DNA of 64,000 nucleotides from Musa acuminata AAA Group (Eukaryota > Streptophyta > Magnoliopsida > Zingiberales > Musaceae), in assembly GCF_036884655.1 (NCBI RefSeq), contig NC_088344.1, forward strand, positions 35,146,501 to 35,210,500, written 5' to 3'. The notes under the pieces are model-generated. The model saw only the letters and a list, made by a program, of their open reading frames with translations. It ran no database searches and was not told the DNA's origin. Numbering within the stretch: the stretch's first letter is position 1; each line of letters starts with the position of its first letter. Position numbers and translations under genes: made by a program. Of the stretch, positions 11,130 through 24,900 are shown piece after piece.

Positions 11130-13321
11130 GCTGAAACAAAGCAGTCTCTCCCTCCTGCTTCAGCTACTGCTCAAGCATTTATAGGTCGGAACCAGAGTTA
11201 TTGGACATGGTGGTGAAGAGCAATCTCAACAGTGAAGAATTCATTCTTGATATTGTGGTCCATGTCTTTCTATGGTCCTCAAAAATCTCTGGTGGGAAGA
11301 ACCGAGATGAAGGAAGCACATGAAAGAATCTGGCCGCTACTTTTGTGTCGTCGGAAGATCTGTCTACTACTTGCACTCCAGACTTGTAATGGAGGATGAA
11401 ATGGAAGTATCGAAATTGTCTGCTACTCTTTGGATACTTATGATGCAGGGAATAAGTCCCGTGTTGGGTGATGGTGCCATTTCCCGTTGCATGGTCTTCA
11501 CAGTGAAGGTGGACGGATGCAATCTGTTCTTCTTTGGAGTTGTGGAAGCAAGTCACCCTCCCTGAACTGTCATAGTGTCCTTCACCATCACCATTTTTGT
11601 TTCTTCCAGCGAAACAAGTGTTCTCATAGCTAAAGACAGCCAAATCACTCTAAAGAACTAGTCCATATGGCACTGAGATCTTGATCATGCCATTATCCTC
11701 AAGCTCAATGCTCTCACTGAACAAGGAGGACCACATGAAAAGTTGCAGTAGGTAGGGACTCCTTTTTACAGCGAAGGGATACTTTTGGGATCCTCATAAA
11801 GGTGCAATGAACAGAATGAGCTTGGTAGATTGCCATCTTTCCACCTCAGTGTAATGTGAGTTGGTCTGGATTGTGGAGTGATCCTAAAAAGAAAAAGCAG
11901 CAGATGCTGAATTGAGTCCAAATGGATTACACCACCATTTTAGATCATTAAAATCCATGCTAGATCATTAGCAAGCTACAGGATTCATAAGAAGTCAGTA
12001 TCAGCTTACAGTCATCAGTACAAGAATCACTAGATCCACTCAAGTATCGTAGCTCAGGAGAGAGAGATTATTCATGAGCAAGTCCACATGCATCAAACCC
12101 ATGAAATTGCCTCTAAATAATGAAATTACTAGTATAAATCGATTGCAATATTTGCAGATATCGATTGCAATCATCTCCGCGCAGAAGCTGCCAACTAAAA
12201 CCACCATAAATAATAATAATGATAAAAAAAATACAAGCTACATCGAACTTTGAGGCTCCCCGGCCCCACAGGACGGCGCTGTCCAACTGGGGGCGGGCCC
12301 CACCCTGGCCGCCAATCCATGTGCTCGCCACCACCGATGTCGGGCCCGAAAGGAGGAGCCCGCCAACTAAAACTCCGAATCACCTGTCCCTTTACACGCA
12401 CCAATCAGGTTGCAGATATCTTTCCATTGGTCGTAATCCGTGGGTCCGGTTTAGCCATGGTGAATCGGAACTCGTCTTTCCCTGTTTGGTACCTCGGAGC
12501 CTCGCGCCCCTCCATCGGGCGGGTCGGATGGATGCCCCGCCCGTGAATCAGACGGCCAGGGAAGGAGGACCACCGTTGGGCCGGTCCCTCGCCTTCTCCA
12601 AGAACACCGTCTTATAGCTGTCGTCGCGTTCCTAAGTCTCCCTCGTCTCTTCCTCACGCCGTGAGCTCCCTCTCACAGTCGCTTGGTGCCGAAATCCCCC
12701 CAATCATCGATCGGAAACAAAAGAGCCTTGGGAACTAACTGAGATCGCGCATCACTGGCGTGGAAATGCGTGGATTCTTGGGGTTATTTCTGGCCTTCGC
12801 TCTGATACTTTCGAGGGTTTCTGTTTTCTCTGTTGACGATCTTTGCCCGCTGCAAATTTCTTATGTGGTTGCGATCTTGTTCTCCTGTATGACCTGCCAT
12901 TTTCGAGGTCTTGCATTTCGAGTTGATTTAGGTTCGTTGATGGTTGGGCATCTTTTGGTTGCTTCGGAGTTTAATCTTCGACTTCTTCCTCAGAGTTCCG
13001 TTCTTTTCCCTCTTTTGTTCTTGTGATTGCTCTCTAAATTGCCTAATTTTGTTACGAAACGTCCAGTTTCTGTTATCGTCTCCGGAACTTGCAGTGGAAA
13101 GAAAGTTGTTCTCTGTTTTCGTTGTCTCGTATAGAAAAGATTGGGGTTTCTCTTGTCAGATTGTTTCGCTCTTTTCTGTCCTAAATTTCTAATGGTAGCC
13201 AATCTCTTGCTTTTAGGGCTTCCTGCTTCCGGATGGAGACAGGAAGTTGTGGGTCTTATCTTGAGAATTAATTGATGTCCATTTGGCGTTCCCCTTATGG
13301 TTTGTTTCTCGCAGGGGGCCA
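11130..13321. other. Divergent promoter region and 5' leader of the TOM1-like gene
   Basis: The left part is the upstream region of the minus-strand receptor kinase. A GC-rich stretch at about 12240-12680 probably holds the promoter and start of the plus-strand TOM1-like transcript. A 5' leader intron is likely, because a good acceptor (CTCGCAG) ends at about 13316, six bases before the start codon. The donor of that leader intron was not fixed. Frames at 11179-11643 (minus) and 12219-12617 (plus) show no domain. Confidence 0.5.
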
Positions 13322-16300
13322 ATGGCCGCCGAGATGGTAATTTTGGCCACAAGTGAGAGATTGAAGGAGATGGATTGGACGAGAAACATCGAGATCTGTG
13401 AGCTTGTTACACGTGATCCAGGGTAATATGCCATTGTGGTTGCTGCTTGTGTTTTCCCTATCCATTTGCTCGTGTATTTTAACAGTACCTTCTCTTCAGT
13501 CTTGCATTATGACTCAACATTACTACTTATGAATCGTTCATCAGGCAATCCAAGTGTGTCATCAAATCCATAAAAAAGCAGCTGAAGAATAAAAATGTCA
13601 ATACTCAATTTTTCTCTGTTATGGTGCGTCTTCGTGTTTGATTCATATCTAATTTTCATCCAAATATTGCATCAAACTATGAAAGATGATCAACAATTTT
13701 CTACTTTTCTGGTCCTGAATTGCCATTGCAGTTGCTAGAAATGCTAATAAATAACTGTGGAGATCATATTCACAAACAAGTGATGGATAATAAACTGCTA
13801 CCGATCTTAGTGAAGATTGTGAAGAAAAAGGTCGTATCTTAATCTTTTAGAAATGTTGATATCTCCTAACAAATGCTGATTATACTTTCGATTTCTGTTT
13901 TTTTAATCTTAAGCATGATGTTTTATGACTGCAGACAGATTTGCCTGTTGGAGAAAGAATATTTCTTCTTCTTGATGCTGCCCAGACAGCTCTTGGTGGA
14001 GTTTCTGGAAGATACCCACAGTACTATACTGCATACTACGACCTGGTGGTAGGTATTCACTTAGTCCTACAGAAGCTTATAATTTGACCTTGTTCCCAAG
14101 TACAAGTATAGTCTCCTGAGTGTTTTTTCCCAAAGAAAAGAAAATTATATTAGAAAGCTAAGCAGAACGAATACAACCCAGCATGTTCACATCACAGCGA
14201 ACCAAAAAAACCCTAATTGGGAGGTAAACTTCCTTCCCAGAAAACATTAGAAGCAGTTTCTCGGGCCAAATTTGCCAACCAATTAGCTGACCTTTTCCCC
14301 TCCCTTAATACATGTGAGATTTTAAATTCCAAGGAGGTTTTTAGAAGATAGCAACTATCTTGAATCAAACTACAGATTCTCCAAGGGAGGGCAGCATCAG
14401 GAAATCAACCAAGAGCAATCTTTCTTTACTATAACAGACTTACCCTTAGTATCGCTTCTTCCTGTTTTTTTTTTGTCTTTCATTTGATGATAGAAGATTC
14501 ATTTCAATTGTTTGATTACTCTGAATTAATTTCTCATATGATCTAGGAACAAGCTTGCTATGCATATTAATTTAAATGTGATAGTTTGAGTAATGTGCAT
14601 TTGAAATCATAAGTAGCATCTTGTTTCTTTTTTCTTGTTTTGTTTTGTAATTTGTCTTTCACATTCATTTTATTATTTTAATATGTTTTATGCATGATCT
14701 TGTTGTACTGAGACTTGCCGAGTTCTGGTGTATATATAAAATTTGTGATAAAGGCAAGGTTCAGCCGTCTCATGTTTGATAGGCTGTGGCATCCAAAGTT
14801 AAAGAAAAAAAAGGGCATACCTGGTGCCACGATGCTCCCACCAATGTGGGGGTTGGAGGACCAGCCCTTACCTCTAAACATAGAGAATCAGTTTCCATTG
14901 TGGCATCCAAAGTTGATTTACTAAATTTGTACTAGACATGCATGTCTTCTTCAGTGGCATAATCTACTTTGGTACTTCCATCTATGCCTCAGCCATGTTT
15001 CTTAGTCCACTAAATAGACCATTCATGGCTTGAATGACAATCAAATTTCTGTATCTTGAATAGGAGGAAGACAGATGAACTGACTATAGTTGGATATCTT
15101 GTTGTCTTGATGTGGTAGTTGCTTCATTGATAAGTATTCTACTTCTTAAATTAACCTTTTGTCCAGCAGGATCATTGGAGATAGTTTCTTTAACTTTTTC
15201 TCTTTCTGTTATCTAGTCCTCTAGAGTACAGTTTCCTCAACGCCCACATGTTTCTTTAACTTTTTCTCTTTCTGTTATCTAGTCCTCTGGAGTACAGTTT
15301 CCTCAACACCCACATGTTATGCTACATGAAGAATCTACTCCTCAGAATCAAGCAAAGTGTTCTCCTCAAGAATCTCATTTTCATAATTGTGAAAATATTG
15401 AAAAGCAAGTGACCACTCAGTTGGTGCCTGACTCTAGGTACAGTGCGCTGGTAATTTTTTCTTTTGTCATAGTTATCTTAGTATTTTTCTAACAGATAGA
15501 GAATAAAATGTTCCATTGCTTGCATGGATTGAAGCGGATAATCTAAAGATTTCATAGGTTATCCTGCCTGAGGTATTAGAAATATTCACATGCTACTTAC
15601 CTCGGTCTAACATCAAACCATGGAAGCAAGGTTTCAAATTTGTCAAGAACCGGGACCTGATTATGTGGTTGTTGTATACAGTTTATTGCTTGCTTTTTTA
15701 TTGATACAAGCTTTGGAAACAGGAGCTATTTAAGCACTATCTCCAAGATCCCTAACTAAATGATTCTAACTTTTAAGACTTTCTAAACTCTGGATGGATG
15801 CACATCCATAGACTTTTCACTCTACTTGGCTCTCTCACTAAGATAGAGCATCCAAAAAAACAAAAAAGATAGAGCATACAACATCGCCCTGTGGTTTGAT
15901 ATTATGTCAGCTGCTTGATGCCAGAGACTATAGGTTGAGTGTTAATTGATTATCGATACATATCATATTTTCTAATATCTTGTAACAGGAGTCTTTAATA
16001 TGTCTTGAATGTCCTAATGCCCTGGTTGGTCAAAATTAACCATAGGAACTTCGAAACTACATCCTACCTGGAAAAATATATTTCCACTTTGAAGTGTTGG
16101 CTATACACATATGCCTACCTGTAGGACTACTCGTCTATGACAGTATAAGGGTATGGATGTCAAAATACATGGCCAGTGATCTCATTATAACACTCCACTA
16201 GTGAGGATGTCTGATCCTCCAATAAAATAAACATAAACATGATAATAAAAAAAACAATTTATTGCATACTTTAGTAAAGGCATTATGAAAGCAGCAATGG

Positions 16301-19300
16301 AAGACTTTACAAAGTAAATGTTGTTATGCTGGTTGAATTTCAAATTCATCATGCAAAATTTATGTTTGTTTTAAAGTGTATGTGTACCATACTGTGCTAA
16401 AATAAAGGCTCTGCTTTGGGAAGGGTGTGTCAGCATGTGTTCCATCATGCTTAACTTGTACCAGTTAGCATTGGACCCATGTTACACTGTGCTGGTTGGC
16501 ATCCAAAAAGAAATAATTGGTTTTGAAGTCATGCTTGACACCATTGCTGGACGAGAAAGAAAATGCAGGTGCATGGTGTCTACTTTAAACAAAGTAATAT
16601 ATATCATACAATGTTGTTGTACTTGAAATGTCAACATTTGCAATGCAGTGGTTGCTAGATTTAACTGCCAATACACTGTTGAATAATTCAGTTCAATGAT
16701 AATCCATCCAAGGATTGCCTTTTCGGGCATATGAACCGTTTCAGCAATCTATCGGACTGGTATGTATTGGTTTGTATCGATGTACTGACACATGGTACGC
16801 CAGTATGTGTCAGTGTAGAGGGAGAAGAGGAAGGGGTGTAGAGAAAGGAAAAAGGAAGCAGTGGAGGAAGAGGAAGAAGAAGAAAGAAGAGGAGGAGAAG
16901 AGCAGCAGTAGCAGCGAGCAACACTAGTGTCGAAGCGGTAGTGGCAACAGTGAGGAAGCATTGAAGCAGCAGCGGCAGCAGCAAGGAGTGTCGAAGCGGT
17001 GGCGATGAGGCAGTGACATCTTATGCGAAAAGAGGGCTCGTGTATAGGCAGACATCTTATGCAAGAACAGGGCTCACGTTCGTGAGCCCCTTTTTTTTTC
17101 CTTTTTTAATACTGAGTTGGATAGGTCCCCAACACTTTCTTGAATCTTTTATTATTGTAATTGGACCACCCGAAACGGAGGTGGTCTGTGTATCGGTCCA
17201 CGCCTGGACCGATACGTATCACCTGTACTGTACCATTTCGGGTGGTACAATAGTCCTTGACTCTATCCAATAAAATGAAGTATCTTGGATCATACCTTTT
17301 CTGAAGTGATGTCTTGCGTTTGACATTATAGTATGACCTTATGTAATATGAAAACGTCAGTATATGAGAGTTGACATCACATTCATCATTTAGCCAACGT
17401 AACATTTATCATTTAACCAACATTACATTCATCATGTAAGCAAATCTAGCAATCACAAATGACTAAAACAGAATAGGATTATATCGTAACCATTTGTCAC
17501 TAAATTGTTCAAACTATTGCTAAATTGGAATCTAATGTTTATTGTAAATAGTTGAGGTAATAATAGTGTGTTGGAAAATGAATAATTGCATCTAATTCAA
17601 GTGATTAAGCATGAGATTTTTCTGTGTATACAGAGGAAGCATGACACGTATGTAATATGTGCCAGCTATTTTTTTGTCCAGATCCTTAAAGAGCTTATTT
17701 CTTCCACTGAAATAATTACAAAATGCCTAGTTTCTTGTTCTGCTGAATCTTGTTATTTGCACAAAGGTGTATAATCCTCATCCAAGTTACTTTGAGTGTC
17801 TCTTATTTGTCATGCTTTTCTTTTTCCAGTATAATACATAGAGCCTCCAGCATCTTGGAAGTCTTACGGGATGTGCTGAATACTTTAGATCCGAAGATTC
17901 CACAGGTATTGATTAGATTACCTTTGTCTGTTTTTTCATTATCTATACACTATGAATATGTTCACATTTCCTAATATAACAGTCAAACTGGTTAAAGTAA
18001 GTACTTTGTTCAAAGTTAATATTCATAACAGTAATTTTTCCACTAGGAGTATTATTTTTCCATCATGTTCAGCAGACTAGAATTTAGGAGTTAACTGATT
18101 TGTTGCTTTGTGAAAAATGAGGACCAAATTTGCTTTTGCATCTTGAAGATAGACATTTATAAGTACAGATATTGTTGCAGGGAGCAACTGATGAATTTAC
18201 CTTAGATCTAGTGGAACAATGTTCATTTCAGAAGCAGCGAATCATGCACCTAGTGATGACCTCACGGTGAGACGTTCTAATCTTGTCACCCTATGTGCAT
18301 CAATGCTTTACTTAGGCCTCCTCTGATTTCATTTAGCTGTAAGTTGGGTCTTTTTATTGCATTACATCTTGTAGTGAATTCTCAACCTCTTTCTTTATGC
18401 AGGATTTTAGACATATTTGATATGCAAGGTCCAGCAAAGCAATATGTTTTCTTCCATATTAGTTTCTCATGCATTCATTTCGTTAGATTTGGCTTGGAAG
18501 GAATTCTTCCAGGTTGCACTGGTGGATAACTCCTAGGACTAAATTTTGCCTTTTGGAATTTCATTTGTATAGGTTTTGCCTGATTTTAAGCAAAGTTTGT
18601 AATTTCGTATCGTACCAACGTATCGAGCTTTGCTCGATATCGCTCGGTATGTATAATATAAAAAATATAAAAATCAATATAGAAAAATAAAAAATATAAT
18701 AAAAAATAAAAAAAGGCGTATGCTGCCTCCTTTTCTTCTCCTTATCTACGGCGTTTGGCAAAGACGTTGAAGGCCATAAACATCTCCGGCCTTCGGCGAA
18801 GGCATCTCCAGCCTTCGGTGAAGAACACGACGAAGAAGTCGAGCCATCGTCTCTCTGTTACCCCTGGATCGGGAACGGGAACGTCGAGGGAGGGCGGCGT
18901 TGGATCGGGAAGCGTCAAGGTTCTCCCGATTCTCCCTCTTCTTCGAGCGCCTTCTCCCTCTTCTCCCTTGACGATTCTTCTTCCCTCGCTGTAGCCAGGC
19001 CACAACTAGGCTGATATTGTCCAGTAGCGGGTGGCGATGGTCGAAATCGACCATTACCGATCAATTTCGGGCGATCATGATCGAAATATCAACTGTTACA
19101 GCCCAATACGGGCGGTATCATTTGAAATTAAAATCCTTGATTTCAGGTGAAATGTTCTTGATTGTTAGACTGATGGGTTACTCCTAAGAAAGAATTTTGC
19201 CTTCTGGAATTTCATTTGTACAGGCTCTACCTGATTTCAGGTGAAATTATTTAAGCCGAACCACTATATATTGTTGTCTTCAATTAGCATTGACTGAAAA

Positions 19301-21904
19301 CTAGTCATTTATCAGATTCACTGGTAGAGACCTGGTTCAGGCCCAAAGCTTATGTTAGTCAAAAGGGTTGTGTTTATACTCTTCTTGAATCTTGACTTTG
19401 AGGAAGGAGGTGATCTTTATTTTCAACTCCTGTCTGTTAAAGGCACAACAAGATGAGGAGATTGAAGAGATTAAGAAGTCACACTTTCCTCCCTTTCCTT
19501 TAAAAATTTCTCTTTTTTGTCCTTTTACTTATTTTGTTCATTTGTTGTGGTATTTCACCCAGTGTTGGATGCCTGAAGTCTCAATTGACTCTAATGTATC
19601 ATATAAATCTGCGAGCTGGGCATTCTTTGCTCATAAACTAACCTGATGACAAGATTGCTGTCTGCTTAAAGTAGCAATATTAGAATATATTTCATAAATC
19701 ATCTTCTGATAAAGCAGCCATCAGTATGTTATTTATCATTACACCTGTTTGTTATTAGAAAGTTCCATCTAATTTTTCTCTGTGAACATCATTCTTATTA
19801 TGTGTGTAAATGAGTAAAAGCTTAGAATTAATAGTTTATGTCAGTGGTCTAGACCAGCTAGAGGATGGGAAATGTTAGACACAATGTTCCATGGATTAGA
19901 TATCGTTCTTAAAGGAGTATTCTAGCTTGTTAACAAATTCATATTTGCACTTCATCCAATGAATAGTGAATAGTTGCTTGAAATTTTCTTTGCACAAAAG
20001 AACCATCTTTTAAGGCTTGGATGGGAGTAAATAATGCAAGATCTTATAAAGAATGCATTTTGCTTTGTGTCAATGGAAAGATCTGAGAGACAATGTTTAT
20101 TGATATTGAATATTGTAACTCACATGTAGTCTGATCTGGATGATGGAGTTTACTTGCAAGTTAATAGCATATGAAATTGAACTAAAGTATGTGATCCGCA
20201 AATAGATCTATCCAGTAACTTAAATCTTGGTTTAAGATATTTAATCATTGTGAAGTGGTGTCAGGTGTCAGTAAATATTCATCATGCGATGTTGTCATTG
20301 GTGCCCACTGCCCACTATAATTAAGATTACATTTTCACGAATGCATAATCTTAACTTCAAAATTATTAAATTTTGATCTTCTCTTTACTTAAACGTTAAA
20401 TAACATAATCATATTTTTAATGCATTCAAGACTTACTACCATAAATAACTTGTTTTGCAACAGGGGAAGATTTTATCAATCACAATTGTTGATTTAAAAA
20501 AATATCAGTTGGATCTTACCATCTAAAACATTGTTTGCTCCATGACACAAGCTATTTGTTATGACCCCATGGAGCCAATCCAAGTTTAGGATCAGAATCC
20601 TTTATGGCCTTTTATCCACTGGGTGAAACTCATAATCTTGTTTTGGATCTTTCTTCTATGTAAAAATTTATTTGGTGCTACCACAAATTTAAGCTTCATG
20701 TTCTTGATACCTTCAGGGATGAGAAACTGGTTACTCAAGCCATTGAGTTGAATGAGCAGCTACATCAGGTGCTAACCCACCATGATAGCCTCCTTTCAGT
20801 TTGTGATACAGCTACTCCAACTTCTTGCGTCAATGAGGAAGGAGAAGAGGAAGAAGATGCAGAAAGTCTTTATCGAAGGTAACACCATTCAACTTCATGT
20901 TTTTTGTGTCTAAGATTGTGGCAACAACTTGTTATTATAAAGTACCTTGGGAATGATTAGTTCTATCATGCTGTATGTGCATGTTTAAACTGCTGACATA
21001 CTGAGGTTCATAATTATGCTGAACCAAGTTCTTCAACCAGCTTAAGAATGAATCATCTTTTAGTGTAGAGCATAATCCTGTCATTCTATTGTCATGATTT
21101 GAAATGGTTGTAGAAATTTGCAACTTCTGCACATATATCTAAGTCTAAATCTATGACCTTGTGCAAATTGTCTTCGACACTGGGGGTTCCTAGGTGATAG
21201 AGATCATACCTTGCTTACTAATACAAAACCGGCAACCAAATTTTAGCAATCTATACCTCTCAAGTCTTGGCCAGTTTGTGTCTCCCGAACACTTTTATCC
21301 TCGCTATTGCTGCAGAATTGAATCATTATGAAATAAGACCAAATTAATTTCTCAAATGACAAAACCATGTGACAGGTCATTGGTCTTGTTACATCTCTTG
21401 AAAATGCAAATGTTCTTTTCGCAATTTAATAATATCTTGTGGAGGTGTAGTAGGTGATCCAGTAATATAACCAAGGTTTATGCTTTGACCTCATCTTATT
21501 ATGCTGTTCTTCCTTGGAAATTTTACAGAATACGGAAAGGAAAAGCATGTGCCAAAGATCATTCAGAAAGTTCTGTAATTTATTTCAGACCCATTCCTGA
21601 GGAAAATATGAGCAGACCAATAATTAGACCGCTGCGCATACAGCCATCTAATTCAGATAGTAGACCAAGTCCGACATGCAGGCAGTCATCTGATCCAGGG
21701 ATTAAACAGCATCCACCAGCCCATTTATCACCTCAGTTGAACAAAAACATGGAGGGCGACAAATTTCTTGATAATAAAAGGATGGATGATTCGGATCTGG
21801 AAGGTCACATCAGGGACCTATCGCTGCACAGCCGCAATGCTAGTAGCTCTGGGAGTTGCAGCACTGACTGTAGTGAACGAGATGTATTTGGTTTTCGGGA
21901 TTGA
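13322..21904 (+). CDS. TOM1-like (TOL) VHS-GAT ubiquitin-binding sorting protein
   Basis: Nine coding exons: 13322-13422, 13545-13623, 13732-13830, 13935-14048, 15283-15437, 17830-17905, 18181-18266, 20717-20878 and 21529-21904. All boundaries are GT-AG and in frame, giving 415 residues. The VHS domain fills about residues 5-131, with the family pattern [11 protein letters not shown], then [17 protein letters not shown], and ends with [18 protein letters not shown] domain follows at about 180-265 ([17 protein letters not shown], then [17 protein letters not shown], then [16 protein letters not shown]). The tail is acidic, then serine-rich. Plant TOL proteins bind ubiquitinated plasma-membrane cargo and deliver it to the ESCRT and vacuolar route, replacing ESCRT-0. 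Introns 5 and 7 are each about 2.4 kb and carry dispersed repeats. The fifth exon has a duplicated acceptor, listed separately. Confidence 0.9.
15184..15315 (+). repeat. 66-bp tandem duplication spanning a splice acceptor
   Basis: Two head-to-tail copies, 15184-15249 and 15250-15315, differ at two positions only. Each holds a pyrimidine tract, the acceptor ATCTAG and the first 33 bases of TOL exon 5. The two acceptors therefore end at 15216 and 15282. The period is a multiple of three. Confidence 0.93.
16735..17270. repeat. Dispersed GTACC-rich repeat in TOL intron 5
   Basis: The left edge has GGACTGGTATGTATTGG and words such as GGTACGCCAGTATG. The right edge has ACCGATACGTATCACC, then TACCATTTCGGGTGGTACA. 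A purine-rich GAAGAAG tract lies between. The same GTACC/GGTAC and CGGGTGG vocabulary recurs at 18600-19140, 29515-29600, 37130-37345 and 56090-56250. It has no coding capacity that I can support. Confidence 0.5.
18600..19140. repeat. Dispersed GTACC-type repeat in TOL intron 7
   Basis: It begins with a CGTATCGTACCAACGTATCG segment, passes through an A-rich tract and a GC-rich centre (about 18720-19000), and ends with GGGTGGCGATGG, GATCATGATCG and CAATACGGGCGGTATC words. The GC-rich centre stands out from the surrounding AT-rich intron, which supports insertion of foreign sequence. The open frames in the centre are short and without domains. Confidence 0.5.
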
Positions 21905-24900
21905 TGACAGATAGGAACTTCTGTGGAGAGGCCATCTGCTTCAACGTTCTAACGCCAGATCTATCTGTGCTGACCATTTATTGCAATTCATCTGAGCTTG
22001 CTTGTTTTGGAAATGATGGTGTTTTGTATATAAGATGGCAAGAGAAACAATGGTTATGGTCGAAAGTTACCAATTAACTCTTGAGCATTCCAGAGGGTTG
22101 TTGCAGGCTTTGTTGTAGTGTGTAAACCAAACTCAAACCTTCATGATGTTTAGAATAGATCATCAGAGTTGCATGTTGATTTGTAGATGAATCTGATCTT
22201 GCAGGTGATTTAAACATCAGTTTTGATGCTCAAGCAACATTTTCGATGCTAAAGCTTTATGTCAAGGTTACAGCAAGGTACTTTTATTTGAGTGCAGATT
22301 GGTCATAAACTTGATGTCAGGAGTTGAGTGAGCTCGGTAAGAGATTTTGCAAAAAACTGTCGGGTGTACCCGATAAAGTCTATTCAATATTTCAATGTTT
22401 AAGTCAGTAAAAGATTTATGGGATTCGGTCAAATATCGTGCTCAGTAAAAACTTTCATGTTAGAGGATGTATAATGAGGTCGAAGATATTGTATTTCGGG
22501 GTTGTGGTTAAACGTGTAAAATGGGTATACCTAAAAGAAAACACTGAGTTAAATAAATCGTTTCATAAAAAGTCATTTTGGTAAACAATATAAATTATAA
22601 ATATAGATTAAATTAGCTTTGAATGCAACAAAGAATTCTAAGGTAGTTTACTACGGTTAAGTCTTTATTAGTGTTTACATGAAATTACGAATTAACCCTA
22701 GACATCGCTACAAAGGTTTATCCAATCATATGCAACCCGAGTTACTCTTGAATGTTGTGTCTGGTTGAGATTTTGGTACCGCTCTATGAAACTAGAAAAT
22801 CCTTTGCGGAAGCCTACTGTAAACCTTTATATATTATGTAAAATATGAACAAAATTAAAATATTTGAATATATATAAGTATTACATCGAGCACCTTATCT
22901 ACAATTTTATTAGTAACATTCTCTCCCACGTATTGTTTCGATGTCCTCATCAAAGCCTTTGCGGAAGCTGCATCCAATTGCTTTTGTAAAATCTTCAATC
23001 TTCTGCTCTAGTTGTAATGTGCCTCTTGGCTCCCAATTAATATTGTTGAGTAATCGAACTTTGATTCAACCATGATGCTTCAACTCATCAATAATTTTGA
23101 TTCTAGTGTGAGGTTGGTCAAGTAATGCTGATATTTGTTGGTTCCTACAAATCCTTTAGATTAAGGAAATGACCTTCCTTGTTATGTGTGAATCTCTTAA
23201 ACGTCTCGCATTGTTTGAACTGGGTGAATGCCTGTTGGAGCTTTAATAAGTATCGTCTTGCAAACTTTAAAGTTTTGAAGTCTTTCCTTCGCAAAATTTG
23301 TCCATCGATTCCTCTTCCATTTAATTGTCACATCCAAGTAGATTCATATCACTTTCACTTTTGATTGATATTCTATTAAGAAATAAAATGGACAATTTAC
23401 TCTTAGTGATACCGATCACCATTGGTAAAAATTTAACAACTATTATCTTCCTCTTTCTTTAAAGGGTCATTGAACATTTACAGAGCTCTTATGCTAAATA
23501 AATAAGAAAATTGAGGTAGTCGATTTTATCCATTCTCTTAAGGGTTAAAAAAAATAAATATTATTTAACTTCGCCCATCTCTTCGAGGGTTGTACTTCAT
23601 CCATCGAGGTAGTTACTAATGTTCGCCTACTCTTAACTCACAATTCTAAAGCACTTGAAGTATTTACCCTCCTTGCTTTGAGTTAGCTATTATAATTCAT
23701 CTTCTTACTATCATCGAACTTCTAAAATGCAAGAAATTTTACCCCAAAAGAGTAAAAGTTTACCTTGACTTAGAACAAACTCCAACAGTTTTGATCATCT
23801 TTAGGATTGCATCATCTTTTTCATGATTTTTGTTGTCTACTTCTATGGTACAACACCGCGTATTGCCTACTCCATTTCTTGGTCAAGCCCTCCTACATTG
23901 ACCCAAAGTCACTCACTTTCGACTATTTCGATGAGAAGCTCATTAACATTAGTCTTACGAAGTTCCTAAGTCTCTGTTCTTTAACCTTGTTTGAGTACTT
24001 GGTGTTTGCCTCTATATTCTCCACCTCCTCAACCCCTTTCATAATTAAGCGCTCTCCTTCCATGAGAGCAAGGGATTGATGACTCTATGGAAGTCCCGCC
24101 TCTACGGTGTTATGTCGTTGTTATGCTTATAACCCTACTATATGTCGCCTCGCATTCATGTCTCTTTCTTCGTGATTAGTAGATTAGCCTCTACGACACT
24201 ATGACACTTATCTGAATCTACCTTCATTCTAACCGATGCTTGGTTTTGGGTAGTTAGACTCCTTTAGACCTGTCATCGCTTCCTCACCCCTTTCAACTAC
24301 TTGCTTCAACAGTTTTGTATTCTTTGAGTAGTTATCCTTAGTCGATAGAAAGACATACTACAACTCTCATACATGGCCTCTACCATCATGTTGTGGGGCT
24401 CGCATCAATTGTATTCTCTTTTGCTTCCTTAGTTGTAACGTTCATTTACTCAGCCTTGTTCTCTGACTTATCGAGCTTCCTTAATTGAATATGACTTCTA
24501 AAGTAGTCCAACTCTCCATCCATTCCGATCATACTTCTGTATGATCAAGTCCCTCCTATAGGACTTACTAGAACTTGCACTTTGAAATCTCTTTTGGTGG
24601 TACATAGCCCTAATATGTTGATTATCAAGGCTTTTATTCGATGTAAAATTCAATGCACGCATGAAAAACTCACTTCTGCCATACCATAGTATTCTCTCTT
24701 TGAATCTATAGCCTTTCTTATTGTCATATTATTCAACGAAGTGGAGCTCCAAGTAGCTCCTGATCATACCTCTGTATGATCAAGTCCCTCGTAGGACTTC
24801 TCTAGTGTGTATCATATTATCTTGAACTATTCCACCATGATCTGCTACACCATAGTACCTCTTGGTGACATCTGTATTACATCCTGATTTTTGTGAGATG

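Noticed and set aside
11179..11643. Minus-strand frame of 154 residues upstream of the receptor kinase
   Set aside because: No domain, no signal peptide and no splice partner. It lies in the likely promoter or 5' leader, and low-stop composition explains it.
12219..12617. GC-rich plus-strand frames of 98-132 residues
   Set aside because: They overlap each other and minus-strand frames in a GC-rich promoter stretch. Nothing resembles a known protein.
12760..13026. Plus-strand 88-residue frame with a signal-peptide-like start (MEMRGFLGLFLAFALILS)
   Set aside because: It lies in the probable 5' leader or leader intron of the TOL gene. The hydrophobic start comes from T-rich intron-like sequence and the rest has no domain or cysteine pattern.
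18742..19054. Overlapping frames in the GC-rich core of the TOL intron 7 repeat
   Set aside because: Frames on both strands overlap, are arginine/serine-rich and carry no domain, so composition accounts for them.
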